From an uncultured Lachnospiraceae bacterium (GTDB taxonomy: Bacteria > Bacillota > Clostridia > Lachnospirales > Lachnospiraceae), in assembly GCA_934394565.1 (NCBI GenBank), contig CAKRQV010000006.1, positions 1-64,000 of the forward strand: 64,000 nt of DNA, written 5' to 3'. Made by a program: the position numbers and the translations under genes. The stretch's first letter is position 1. Each line of letters begins with the position of its first letter. This document shows positions 25,738 through 33,386 of the stretch, piece after piece. Under the pieces are notes generated by a model. It saw nothing but the letters and a program-made list of their open reading frames with translations, was not told the origin of the DNA and searched no databases.

Positions 25738-25768
25738 GGATTTCTCACAGGAAAGCAGGAAAAGAGCA

Positions 25769-25861
25769 CACTATAAGAAACGGACTTCGCAGGTTTCTCC
25801 TAGTTATCGCGGCAATCGGCAGTTTCTCATGCACACACGGATTTTGGCTCATTGTTCGTGC
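25769..25861. repeat. 93-bp palindromic repeat, copy 2 (diverged)
   Basis: Clearly related to copies 1 and 3 (shared GAAAC...GTTTCTC stem, TCGCGGCA, GGCTC and TTGTTCGTGC-like end) but more diverged, with the second hairpin weakened. On the minus strand it too follows an intrinsic terminator (25862-25892). It lies upstream of the valS promoter. Confidence 0.6.
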
Positions 25862-25892
25862 AAAAAAAATACAGCCTCCATAAGGAAACTGT
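25862..25892 (-). terminator. Intrinsic terminator before repeat copy 2
   Basis: Read leftward, ACAGTTTCC (25884-25892) pairs with GGAGGCTGT (25871-25879), 9 bp including two G-U pairs, followed by an eight-T run. It would stop transcripts that read through the cobalamin riboswitch terminator. Confidence 0.65.
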
Positions 25893-25981
25893 CACATACA
25901 CTGATATAAATGGAGGACGGCCTACTCCGGTTCAAGATCATGTAGAGGAAGTATCATCATTTTTGTTGCGGAGGAAAAACG

Positions 25982-26119
25982 ATGATCATTGATATCGATC
26001 CGGAGTATCCACCCAGCCGTTTAATCTCTTATTCCGTATTCGAGGCTATTGGCCAAGTGAATATCACACACATGATATTCCATAAAAATAATGCCTGCTC
26101 GAAAGAAGCAGACATCTAA
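25982..26119 (+). pseudogene. Possible remnant of a transposon-encoded TnpW-like small protein
   Basis: An open frame of 45 codons with a strong ribosome site (GGAGG, 7 nt spacing). The N-terminal half (MIIDIDPEYPPSRLISYSVF) resembles small transposon-encoded proteins of the TnpW type, while the C-terminal half runs into the riboswitch terminator region and looks unrelated. A second frame ending at 25992 overlaps its start (a TGA within ATGATCATTGA), the overlap expected between neighbouring genes of a compact element. I read this as debris of an insertion. The family match is from memory and weak. Confidence 0.35.
26092..26114 (-). terminator. Terminator of the cobalamin riboswitch
   Basis: TGCCTGCTC (26092-26100) and GAAGCAGACA (26105-26114) form the stem, and the minus-strand exit reads TTATTTTTA. 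It is the expression platform of the riboswitch just upstream. Confidence 0.75.
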
Positions 26120-26164
26120 GACGATCCTTACGGATCGAATAGCTGTTCAACTTTCTTCGGAAGT

Positions 26165-26345
26165 CTCAACCTCACTACACAAGCAGGTTTCCTGACTTAC
26201 AGATCATCGCTTGGCTCTCCTTCTCATATGCTGAGGACATACAATGGATATTTGAGCTTCACTCCCTGCTCACAGTGACCGGATCGCTCAGGACTTACAC
26301 CTGATTCCCTCTTTCAACTGGTACGAATACCAGAAGCACTTGCAT
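26165..26345 (-). ncRNA. Cobalamin (adenosylcobalamin-type) riboswitch without a downstream gene
   Basis: Read leftward, the RNA contains the family's core in order: AGAGGGAATCAGGTG, AAGTCCTGAGCG, GGTCACTGTGA, a GCCAAG segment, and the B12 box AAGTCAGGAAACCTGC. It has its own near-perfect promoter (26371-26399) and an intrinsic terminator (26092-26114). Beyond the terminator the minus strand has no open frame over about 30 codons until valS, which has its own promoter and T-box. The switch is therefore orphaned, or controls an untranslated RNA. Confidence 0.88.
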
Positions 26346-26370
26346 AGGCAATATGGAATAATACGATAGT

Positions 26371-26399
26371 ATAATAGCATCCTCCGACAGATCTGTCAA
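26371..26399 (-). promoter_or_regulatory. Promoter of the cobalamin riboswitch RNA
   Basis: TTGACA (26394-26399), a 17-bp spacer and TATTAT (26371-26376), read leftward, predict a start near 26364. Confidence 0.75.
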
Positions 26400-26439
26400 C
26401 CCGGATCTGCCGGAAAATACATATTTCTCCTTCGTTTTT

Positions 26440-26925
26440 TTACCTGAGTTTCAAATCCAGATGGCTCTCCTCAAGGACACCACCATACCGCTCCGGTAAT
26501 ACCGCCTGCAGTTCTTTTTTGCAAGTGGACACATTGACCTGCTGCCATGTTTTCGTGCGGATTTCCCATGAGGATGCGATATCCGCTTTGCTGTCCCGGC
26601 TACGGACACGCTGCAGCTGAGCGGAAAACAGGGGACCTGCAATATGACATTTGTACACAGTTCCTTCACTTTGATACAGCTTCTGTCCACAGCGCAGCAG
26701 CACTTTTACCGGATGCGCAAACCAGATCGCATCGACCAGCGCGGCTCCAAGCTTCGAATATTCCTTTGGCAATCCGTACAGAAGCCTTTTCTGATCCGGA
26801 CTGTACATCTCTTCAAGGCAAAAGCAGTCACCGGATGCAAAAGCCAGATAAAAGCGACACTCCTTTTCCTGCAACAGCTTCTGTACAGTGTCCGGCAGCA
26901 TTTCCGGCTTTAATTTTTCCTGCAT
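26440..26925 (-). CDS. Hypothetical protein, 161 aa, last gene of the thiamine operon
   Basis: No family recognised. It is a soluble protein with a helical N-terminus (PEMLPDTVQKLLQEKECRFYLAFASGDCFCLEEM), a predicted beta-rich middle (VKVLLRCGQKLYQSEGTVYKCHIAGPLF) and five Cys residues. The start overlaps the end of the radical SAM gene by 16 bp, which points to translational coupling and a shared task. AAAGGATGG serves as ribosome site. A role as partner, ligand carrier or small-molecule binder of the radical SAM enzyme is only a guess. Confidence 0.65.
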   Translation of the reverse strand: MQEKLKPEMLPDTVQKLLQEKECRFYLAFASGDCFCLEEMYSPDQKRLLYGLPKEYSKLGAALVDAIWFAHPVKVLLRCGQKLYQSEGTVYKCHIAGPLFSAQLQRVRSRDSKADIASSWEIRTKTWQQVNVSTCKKELQAVLPERYGGVLEESHLDLKLR

Positions 26926-28166
26926 GGCAGATCCATCCTTTCCAGGTCGCTGTCGGGATGATTGCCACAGAGCTTATAGTTATCATCCACGGCCACAAGA
27001 CCATAACTTTTTCTTATCTCATAAAATTCTTTTGTCAGACGCACATAGTAGGACAACGGTGGCATCGGCTGCATGCCAAGCTTTGCATGCTTATGGGGAC
27101 GCCAGATCGTTGTCAGGCAGACCACACCATGCTTTGCAAAAAAGTCACACCCCTCCAGATTTGAGCGCAACGCATCGTCCACACTGGTAAATCCATACGG
27201 TCTCGCCAGCTCTGCCCCTGCGACGATCTGCGTATATACATTTCCCGTTCCAAAGACATCCACGGCATCGAGAGTTCTCTTTATCCACGTATCGTACCCA
27301 ATCCATCTTTCCTTGCCCGGACAAAGCTTTTGAAACAGCGTCTTGTCCATCACTTCGATATTCGGAGAATAGCTTGTCAGCCCCGTCTCCTGATACAGCC
27401 GCTGTACATCCTTTTTTTCGTAGGCCGGCGCCATCAGCTGACTGTGGAATTTGCCGTCAAACAATGTACCGATGGAATGCAGAATACGGACATACCGCGC
27501 AATCTCTTCCTCAAACGGATAGCTGCCACGATAATCCGAGCCGCCGGAAATATAGATCTGGGAATAACGGCCCGGCTCTTTTAAAGCCTCCCGCACCGTC
27601 TCAAAAATATCCTGTTCGTCCACCTCTGCCGTCTTTGTTTCCGAGAAAAAGGCACAGTATCTGCACTGCTCTCCGGCTTTCCAGAACAGACATTTCTGAA
27701 AGGCCGTAAGGATCAGCTTCTGCGCCCTCGCCAGTGCGACCGCCTCCATCGGCGTTCCCTTCGACGTCACCTGTCCGTAAAAGGACGGTCGGGGGACAAA
27801 ATCGATCTCATCCACCATCTGATCATCTTCCAACAGCAGAAAACACCCCGTTTCCGGATCATAATCAGCAATATAGGGATTCTCATACGGTTCCCCGTAA
27901 TTGATATGGACAAAGGTTGCATCCCGCAGAAGGATGGCTCCCGGATATACTTTTTTCACTTCTTTTCCACCGGCCAGTCCAAAGGGCTCCAGCTTGCCAA
28001 AGCAGTAGTCCGGTGCCTGCACCCGGTCCATTGCCCGTTCTGTCAGGGCAACACCATGCCAGATCATACTCAGTTTCAGCAAAACAAAGGGAGACATCGT
28101 GGGATATTCCCGCTGCAGCTGCTCCCATTCCCTGACTTTTCTGTATTTGTTATCCTGTATATTCAT
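26910..28166 (-). CDS. Radical SAM protein of unknown substrate in the TPP-riboswitch operon
   Basis: A 418-aa protein with a radical SAM core. The cluster cysteines appear in CLFWKAGEQCRYCAFF (about residues 184-198), where CxxC is preceded by GEQ rather than by the usual CxxxC spacing, a pattern seen in the HcgA/biotin-synthase-like branch. SGGSDYRG corresponds to the GGE motif. The 170 N-terminal residues form a separate domain with no known match. AGGAGA favours the ATG ending at 28166 over the longer frame to 28202. It follows the thiamine-precursor transporter genes, so pyrimidine or thiazole chemistry is plausible but not shown. Confidence 0.75.
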   Translation of the reverse strand: MNIQDNKYRKVREWEQLQREYPTMSPFVLLKLSMIWHGVALTERAMDRVQAPDYCFGKLEPFGLAGGKEVKKVYPGAILLRDATFVHINYGEPYENPYIADYDPETGCFLLLEDDQMVDEIDFVPRPSFYGQVTSKGTPMEAVALARAQKLILTAFQKCLFWKAGEQCRYCAFFSETKTAEVDEQDIFETVREALKEPGRYSQIYISGGSDYRGSYPFEEEIARYVRILHSIGTLFDGKFHSQLMAPAYEKKDVQRLYQETGLTSYSPNIEVMDKTLFQKLCPGKERWIGYDTWIKRTLDAVDVFGTGNVYTQIVAGAELARPYGFTSVDDALRSNLEGCDFFAKHGVVCLTTIWRPHKHAKLGMQPMPPLSYYVRLTKEFYEIRKSYGLVAVDDNYKLCGNHPDSDLERMDLPCRKN

Positions 28167-28254
28167 AAATGTATGTTCTCCTGTTGTATCTTCCAACGGC
28201 ATTTTCCAAATACAAATCTAAATATTTCACTGCGTTTTTTGTATGTGACCCTGC

Positions 28255-28971
28255 TTACAGCCACACCAGACCGCAGATAATCCCTGCATTCAGTCCGATC
28301 AGAAACACAAAATCTCTGATGCGCACCTTTGTTTCAAAGGCCACCTTACGCGGGGCATCGTTCTGAAAGCCCCTCGACTCCATCGCCATGGCCAGGCTCT
28401 GCGACCGTTCCATGGCCTGCACAAGCATCGGAATGATACGTTTCGGTGAGGCAAAACCGGCCTTTACGCCACGTACTTTTAAAGAAGCACCCACAATGCC
28501 ATATTCCTCTTTGACCACTGGAAAGAAATGGTATGCCGCCAGTATACCATAGGCAAATTTTGGTGGCAGCCTAAACTGCTGCATCAGACTCATGACCAGC
28601 TCAAAGGCATCCGTGGTAAACGCATACAGCATACCTAGTCCCCCGTAAGCCAGAATACGGCTTGCCAGCTGCAATGCCGTCTGCATATTGCTGGCATACA
28701 GTGTCCTCTGACCTAAGGCACTGACCTCGATGCCTGCCGTCGTTCCGTGATCGCCAAAAAACAGACCGGTTGTAAACATACCCAGTGCTGCAATGCCAAA
28801 GGGAACCATCGCCAGAAGAAGTCCCCTCCGATTGACGCCCGGTGTCAGAAATGTAACCAGAATACAGACCACAGCCACTACAAGGTTGACACGGATATGA
28901 AAAGTTGTGGATAAGACCAGAGAAGCCACGATAACGCTTAACATTTTATATGCCGGATTCAAACTCTTCAC
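28255..28971 (-). CDS. ykoC: ECF transporter transmembrane protein (YkoC/EcfT)
   Basis: Membrane coupling subunit of an energy-coupling-factor importer. The 238-aa protein has about five or six hydrophobic helices and the conserved cytoplasmic Ala-Arg-Gly-type coupling segments (LKVRGVKAG and AMAMESRGFQ) that dock on the ATPase. A GTG start ending at 28971, with AAAGGAG upstream, overlaps the end of ykoD. With YkoD, YkoE and YkoF it should import thiamine or its pyrimidine precursor. Confidence 0.88.
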   Translation of the reverse strand: MKSLNPAYKMLSVIVASLVLSTTFHIRVNLVVAVVCILVTFLTPGVNRRGLLLAMVPFGIAALGMFTTGLFFGDHGTTAGIEVSALGQRTLYASNMQTALQLASRILAYGGLGMLYAFTTDAFELVMSLMQQFRLPPKFAYGILAAYHFFPVVKEEYGIVGASLKVRGVKAGFASPKRIIPMLVQAMERSQSLAMAMESRGFQNDAPRKVAFETKVRIRDFVFLIGLNAGIICGLVWL

Positions 28972-30439
28972 TATTTTCCGCTCCTTTCCTGTATACACGC
29001 ATTTCCTCGTCCGTCAGTGCCCGGATCTGCCGGTTTTCCACCAGAAAGATCTGGTTGCTGATTGCCTGGGCCAGCCCGAGGTCATGGGTTGCCAGGATCA
29101 CCGTCAGACCCTCTTCGATCCTTTTTGCCAGCAGCGATAAAATAAACTTCGTCGACTTTTCATCCTGGGCATACGTCGGCTCATCCAGCAGCATGATATC
29201 TGCCTTGCTTAAAAGCATCGACAACAGCGCCAGTCTTCTCTGCTGCCCCTGGCTGATCGCATACGGCGAATGGTCTTTATATTCCCACAGGCCGAAGCTT
29301 TGCAGAGCTTCTTCTGTTTCTTTCCTCATGCTTTCCGGATCTGCGGACTTCCCATCCCGCATGGCGAGGGTTTCCATGATCTCATCCTCTATCGTCAGCT
29401 TTAAAAACTGAAATCTGGGATTCTGAAAGACCAGACCGATCTTTCCACGGATCTGCAGATCGCCTTTCGTTTTCAATATTCCTGCCATACCGTACAAAAG
29501 TGTTGTTTTGCCACTGCCGCACCGGCCCACCAGAGCCGTCACGCTGCCCTTTGGGATGGCAAATGACAGATGCTCCATAAAGCAATGCTTCCGGTCATGG
29601 TAAAGGGCTACATCCTGCGCCTGCAAAATGACCTCCGCTGCCGGTAAGACCTCCGGCTTTTTTACATCATCCAGATAAGAGCCTTCTTTTGCATCAGCAT
29701 AAAAAAGCCCCAGATGCTCAAATTTTTCCCGGCTGTTGAAAAGCTCTGCGGGATATATACTCGTTTCATCCAGATTCCCCTCTGTCTGCATCAATACAAC
29801 ACGGCTTAAGAAAGGCTTCCACCAGTCCAGCTTATGATCCACGATCAGTAAAGTCATACCCTCTGCATTCACTTCCCTCAGCATTTTGGCCAGGCTTTTG
29901 CAAGATGCCGGGTCAAGATTGGCAAATGGCTCGTCCAGGATCAGCATCTTCGCACCCGTGGCCAGTGCCGTGCCCAGTGCCAGCTTCTGTTTCATACCAC
30001 CGGAGAGCTTCTGGATCTGCGTATGCATTTCCTGCTCCAGACCGATCTTTTGCAGGATTTCCTGCGTGCGTGCCACCAGATTTCCTTCATAATTGATATT
30101 TTCCAGTGCAAACAGGACTTCCTGATCAACCCGGCTCATACAGAACTGATCGTCTGGATTCTGGAAGAGAATGGACATTCTCTTAGAACGTGCCGCCGCC
30201 CCAAAAGAAGAGAGAGATTCTCCCTCTAAAAGAATCTCTCCCGACATTTCTCCTGAATATTGCGGATACAGTCCACTTAAACAGTAGGCCAGTGTACTTT
30301 TTCCGCAGCCGGATGGACCCATAAGCAGCACAACCTCTCCACGTTTTACCGAAAGAGACAAATGTTGAAAGACCTTTTCTTCTTCCGTGCTATAGGAAAA
30401 GCTCAGATCCTTACAGGTTAATATCTCATCCATTTTCAT
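28946..30439 (-). CDS. ykoD: ECF transporter ATPase with two fused nucleotide-binding domains (YkoD)
   Basis: A 497-aa fusion of two ABC ATPase domains. The first has Walker A GPSGCGKST (about residues 39-47), signature LSGGMKQ and Walker B LILDEPFANLD. The second has GRCGSGKTT (about residues 304-312), signature ISQGQQRR and Walker B IMLLDEPTY. This fused arrangement is typical of YkoD/CbiO-like proteins and replaces separate EcfA and EcfA' subunits. The ATG overlaps the ykoE stop, and ykoC overlaps its end. Confidence 0.92.
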   Translation of the reverse strand: MKMDEILTCKDLSFSYSTEEEKVFQHLSLSVKRGEVVLLMGPSGCGKSTLAYCLSGLYPQYSGEMSGEILLEGESLSSFGAAARSKRMSILFQNPDDQFCMSRVDQEVLFALENINYEGNLVARTQEILQKIGLEQEMHTQIQKLSGGMKQKLALGTALATGAKMLILDEPFANLDPASCKSLAKMLREVNAEGMTLLIVDHKLDWWKPFLSRVVLMQTEGNLDETSIYPAELFNSREKFEHLGLFYADAKEGSYLDDVKKPEVLPAAEVILQAQDVALYHDRKHCFMEHLSFAIPKGSVTALVGRCGSGKTTLLYGMAGILKTKGDLQIRGKIGLVFQNPRFQFLKLTIEDEIMETLAMRDGKSADPESMRKETEEALQSFGLWEYKDHSPYAISQGQQRRLALLSMLLSKADIMLLDEPTYAQDEKSTKFILSLLAKRIEEGLTVILATHDLGLAQAISNQIFLVENRQIRALTDEEMRVYRKGAENSEEFESGI

Positions 30440-31023
30440 TATTTTCTACCTAATTCATATCCCTTTAACAGTCCGGTCTTTGCCAGTCCGTCACCGATCA
30501 TCTTGCAGATGAAACCGGAAAAGATTAAAGAACTTACCAAACGGATCACAAAGAACAGGATCAGCACCGGAACCGACAGCTTGCCGTATCCGGAACGGAC
30601 AAAGCTCCAGGCAAAGCTGGTGATACATGCACCTGCAGATGCGATGTACATCACAGCACCGTCAAACTTGCAGTATTTGTTGGCGGCAAAGACGATCTCC
30701 GCACCGGCACCCTGAATGATACCGGCCACGATCACCATCGGTCCGAACCAGTTGCCCAGCAGAACTTCGATCACAGCGGCGATAACTTCGGCTACAACAG
30801 CCACACCCGGCTTCTGCAGAATATAGCCGGCCAGTGTTGCCGCCATAAACCATACACCAAACAGGATCTCATTGCCCAGCTGGCTAAGGCCTGTGGCTGC
30901 CAGTGCTGCAGAGATAAAGGATGCACCGTAAACAGCACCCAGATATACCACACCAAACACGATACAGATCATTGCGATCAGGATAATTTCATTTAACTGC
31001 CATGTATTTTTCTTTTCTTTCAT
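30439..31023 (-). CDS. ykoE: ECF substrate-binding membrane component YkoE (thiamine/HMP)
   Basis: A 194-aa integral membrane S-component with six hydrophobic segments, of the YkoE family (NEIILIAMICIVFGVVYLGA opening, then GNWFGPMVIVAGIIQGAGAE). YkoE proteins bind thiamine or hydroxymethylpyrimidine and hand it to the ECF module. GGAGGAG precedes the ATG. It sits between ykoF and ykoD, as in the ykoFEDC operon of B. subtilis. Confidence 0.92.
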   Translation of the reverse strand: MKEKKNTWQLNEIILIAMICIVFGVVYLGAVYGASFISAALAATGLSQLGNEILFGVWFMAATLAGYILQKPGVAVVAEVIAAVIEVLLGNWFGPMVIVAGIIQGAGAEIVFAANKYCKFDGAVMYIASAGACITSFAWSFVRSGYGKLSVPVLILFFVIRLVSSLIFSGFICKMIGDGLAKTGLLKGYELGRK

Positions 31024-31027
31024 CTTC

Positions 31028-31663
31028 TTACTCCTCCACTGTCGGACTGTTACAGTTCATTGTAAAATGTAAAATATAATGGGGCACGCTCTTTTCCATC
31101 AGTGCGCAGACATCTGTCAGATAATCCATCACCTCATGGACATCTCCCTCAATACGGGTCGCATAATGGATCGTTTTCGGCTGAAGGCCTCTGTCCTCGG
31201 CCATGTACCATACCTTTGCGATCTCATCGATATAGTCACCCGTACCCATCGGATACAGGGCAAGCTTACAGTGTACCGGGAAATGGATATCCTGCACCTT
31301 CGCTTTGTTCGGTGCTTCTCCCTCTTTTCCCAGCACGCTGTCACCGTCGCTGTCGCCCGGACAGCCCTTGGAGAACTGGCCTTCCAGAGCCATATGTACA
31401 CCCTCGCGGTAAGCGTTGATAAACAGTGCTTTCACCGCATCTGCGACATACGCAAGCTTTCCACGATATACCGTAGATAAAGCATCTGACTCGCTCCATA
31501 CATAGGATGTATCGGTTTTCTCCAAAGATCCTACGATCAGGTCGATAAACTGATCGCACATCGGATACAGGGAAAAACGGCATCCGGAGATTGGCAAAGA
31601 TGTGCCTCTTCCGGCCCATGGCAGATCCGGTCTGTTGCAGCCGCTGCAGCAATTGTTTTCCAT
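31028..31663 (-). CDS. ykoF: Thiamine/HMP-binding protein YkoF
   Basis: Soluble thiamine-binding protein of the YkoFEDC import system, built from two related domains (about residues 25-100 and 120-205), each opening with a strand of the type GCRFSLYPM or HCKLALYPMGTGDYIDEI. The N-terminus has an added Cys cluster (NNCCSGCN). GAGGAGG has ideal spacing to the ATG ending at 31663, better than the ATG at 31669. It is the first gene after the TPP riboswitch. Confidence 0.92.
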   Translation of the reverse strand: MENNCCSGCNRPDLPWAGRGTSLPISGCRFSLYPMCDQFIDLIVGSLEKTDTSYVWSESDALSTVYRGKLAYVADAVKALFINAYREGVHMALEGQFSKGCPGDSDGDSVLGKEGEAPNKAKVQDIHFPVHCKLALYPMGTGDYIDEIAKVWYMAEDRGLQPKTIHYATRIEGDVHEVMDYLTDVCALMEKSVPHYILHFTMNCNSPTVEE

Positions 31664-31694
31664 AGTCATTTCCTCCTCTTTTATCTGCTAAGGC

Positions 31695-31787
31695 AACCAT
31701 GAGAAACACGCTTCGCGAGTTTCTCATGGTTTTCGCGGCAGTCGCCAAGGCCTTGTGCAAGCACAGGCTTTGGCTCGTTGCTCGCGT
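31695..31787. repeat. 93-bp palindromic repeat, copy 3 (ykoF leader)
   Basis: The first hairpin pairs AACCATGAGAAAC.CGC with GCG.GTTTCTCATGGTT. The second pairs CCAAGGC with GCTTTGG around TGTGC/GCACA. Compared with copy 1, several differences fall on both sides of a pair (CTAT/ATAG to CCAT/ATGG, CGTGC/GCACG to TGTGC/GCACA). On the minus strand it lies right behind a terminator T-tract and 25 bp before the ykoF ribosome site. Confidence 0.75.
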
Positions 31788-31791
31788 AAGC

Positions 31792-31820
31792 AAAAGAAAC
31801 CTCCACCGGAGCTTTCTTTT
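31792..31820 (-). terminator. Second terminator of the ykoF leader
   Basis: AAAAGAAACCTCC (31792-31804) pairs with GGAGCTTTCTTTT (31808-31820), and the minus-strand arm ends in TTTCTTTT. It lies between the TPP riboswitch terminator and repeat copy 3. Confidence 0.6.
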
Positions 31821-31839
31821 ACATGCTAAGGCAAAAAAA

Positions 31840-31865
31840 ATACTTTCCTTGGTAAAAGAAAGTAT
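31840..31865 (-). terminator. TPP riboswitch terminator
   Basis: ATACTTTC (31840-31847) pairs with GAAAGTAT (31858-31865). The minus-strand exit is an eight-T run. It sits about 35 nt after the aptamer, as expected for its expression platform. Confidence 0.75.
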
Positions 31866-31899
31866 CTCGGTCATATCCTCTGTATATTGATTTTATGGT

Positions 31900-31985
31900 T
31901 GAAATACTTCCCTACGCCGGTATTACCCAGATCAGGTACAAAGGGTCGAATCTTTATTCTCTCAGCCTTGCGGCTCCCCCAGTAT
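31900..31985 (-). ncRNA. TPP riboswitch (thi-box)
   Basis: Read leftward it has the conserved GGGGGAGCC, GGCTGAGA, ACCCTTTG, ACCTGATCTGGGTAATACC and GCGTAGGGAA segments. High thiamine pyrophosphate should terminate transcription before ykoF. It controls the whole transporter operon and, by read-through, the radical SAM gene. Confidence 0.96.
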
Positions 31986-32010
31986 TATAATATTTTTTTG
32001 CACGGGCTTA

Positions 32011-32039
32011 AGTATATAACGATATATCGACTTTGTCAA
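32011..32039 (-). promoter_or_regulatory. Promoter of the TPP-riboswitch operon
   Basis: TTGACA (32034-32039), a 17-bp spacer and TATACT (32011-32016), read leftward. It is back to back with the probable plus-strand promoter of the GDSL gene (TATAAT at 32058-32063). Confidence 0.7.
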
Positions 32040-32092
32040 TGAAAGCATATTTTATGCTATAATACAGGAAATGATTCGAAGGGAGGACAGCT

Positions 32093-32701
32093 ATGACTGG
32101 ACAACACTGTCTTTTTCTCGGCGACAGTATCACTGACGCCGGACATCTCTGGGAAGCGGATCCCCGCCTGTTGGGGAACGGTTTTGTACGAAAGATCAGC
32201 GAAGCGGAGGCTTTTTCTTCGGCCCATATTGTCAACCGGGGGCAGGACGGCTTTACCAGTGCCGCACTCTGGCGGCTGGTACAGCGGATGACGGATCTGT
32301 CTTCCTTTGACACGATCACCATGCTGATCGGCGTCAATGATCTGCCTGTCGCTTACTATACCGATCCCGGCTGGATCACGACAGCCTTTGCTCCGTCTGT
32401 GCGGGCACTGCTTGACCGTCTCACGGTCGCCGCACCCCAAAGGCTCTTTGTCATGGAGCCCTTTTTATTCACGCCGCCGGACAGCCACAGTCATCTGCTG
32501 CCACTGCTCTTACAGGAACAGCAGATCCTTCAGGCATACGCTGCGGCCTGCGACGCTGTCTATATCCCTCTGCAAGAGGCGTTACAGGCAGCCATCGACC
32601 GCCTGGGCACAGCCGCTGTCACAACCGACGGCATCCATCTGACGCCCGCCGGTAACCAGATCCTTGCCGACGCATGGATCCGCAGCTGTCTGCAGGAGTA
32701 A
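32093..32701 (+). CDS. SGNH/GDSL-family hydrolase
   Basis: A 202-aa cytoplasmic esterase-type protein. Block I is FLGDSITDAG with the nucleophile Ser (about residue 11), the block II Gly is in NRGQDGFTS, block III GVND supplies the oxyanion Asn, and block V DGIHLTPAG supplies the catalytic Asp and His (about residues 182-185). No signal peptide. Members de-esterify sugars, lipids or peptidoglycan fragments, and the substrate here is unknown. GGGAGG precedes the ATG. Confidence 0.88.
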   Translation: MTGQHCLFLGDSITDAGHLWEADPRLLGNGFVRKISEAEAFSSAHIVNRGQDGFTSAALWRLVQRMTDLSSFDTITMLIGVNDLPVAYYTDPGWITTAFAPSVRALLDRLTVAAPQRLFVMEPFLFTPPDSHSHLLPLLLQEQQILQAYAAACDAVYIPLQEALQAAIDRLGTAAVTTDGIHLTPAGNQILADAWIRSCLQE

Positions 32702-32711
32702 GTCTTTGGTC

Positions 32712-32948
32712 TTACTGCATCCGGTCGGTCGTATCTTTCATGCTCTCGCTGTGAGCCTGTCTGCTCTTTTCCTCACGCTTTCTGCGAGTGACCAGACCGC
32801 CGATCCGGCCGGTTTCCTTGGCAGACAGCGTTTTCCAGCCGTCCTCCAGCACACGGTCCAGAAGGCCGAGCTCCCCGGCGATCTCATATTTCATCTTTTC
32901 TTCCCGGGACAGCGTATCCAGATCCGGGATTTCCTTTTTTCTGCTCAT
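32712..32948 (-). CDS. Alpha/beta-type small acid-soluble spore protein
   Basis: A 78-aa protein with the family core KMKYEIAGELGLL...GWKTLSAKETGRIGGLVTRR. These proteins coat and protect DNA in the dormant spore, and the E-(I/L)A motif near EIAGELG includes the germination-protease cleavage region. AAAGGAG fits the ATG ending at 32948. The longer frame to 33050 is not supported. It converges on the GDSL gene with 10 bp between stops. Confidence 0.88.
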   Translation of the reverse strand: MSRKKEIPDLDTLSREEKMKYEIAGELGLLDRVLEDGWKTLSAKETGRIGGLVTRRKREEKSRQAHSESMKDTTDRMQ

Positions 32949-33124
32949 GTGATTCACTCCTTTGTCCTGTGATCTGTAAGGAGTATGCCCGGAATCTGAC
33001 GGGATATACACGTTTTTCCTACTGCTTTCCAGACAGCCTGTTTTTCTCACAAAAAGGCAGTTTTAATTTTATGTTTTTATCACGAAAAGGCAATTGCAGT
33101 GATATGTTTCCTGCAAAGCCTTTG

Positions 33125-33347
33125 TCCTTCTGTCCCACAGATCTCCCTGTTCTGTTTTGATTTTTGTTTTGATTTTTGTTTTGATTTTCGTTTTGAAATA
33201 CATAACGACTGTTAAATTTGAAATGATAACACCTGATGACGAACTCTGATCAGAAATGCATAATTTATAATGCTAAAGTTATTAACTATTTTATTCGTCT
33301 TATTTACTAGATCCTTTTTCCCAAGGTTTGTCAATCCCTTTATGACA
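33125..33347 (-). pseudogene. Duplicated Rpn leader with a broken gene start
   Basis: About 220 bp closely match the leader of the intact Rpn gene (34811-35009), including GAAATACATAACGACTG and TAAATTTGAAATGATAAC. The copy ends with the first codons of the gene, where ATG is replaced by GTG (GTGGGACAGAAGGA), then the similarity stops. A run of three 12-bp TTTTGATTTTTG-type units (about 33155-33192) is expanded only in this copy. This is a decayed second Rpn copy. Confidence 0.65.
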
Positions 33348-33386
33348 GGTTCTCCTTCACTATATTTTTTACAAATTCCCAAAAAC

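Noticed and set aside
25352..31787. The three dispersed repeats read as CRISPR or IS ends
   Set aside because: Copies are far apart, palindromic, without spacers or cas genes, and no transposase lies between them.
33155..33192. Tandem TTTTGATTTTTG units as a replication origin or iteron set
   Set aside because: Only about three AT-rich units, no replication gene nearby, and the same place in the sister leader (34830-34860) has a shorter version. Simple slippage in a duplicated leader explains it.
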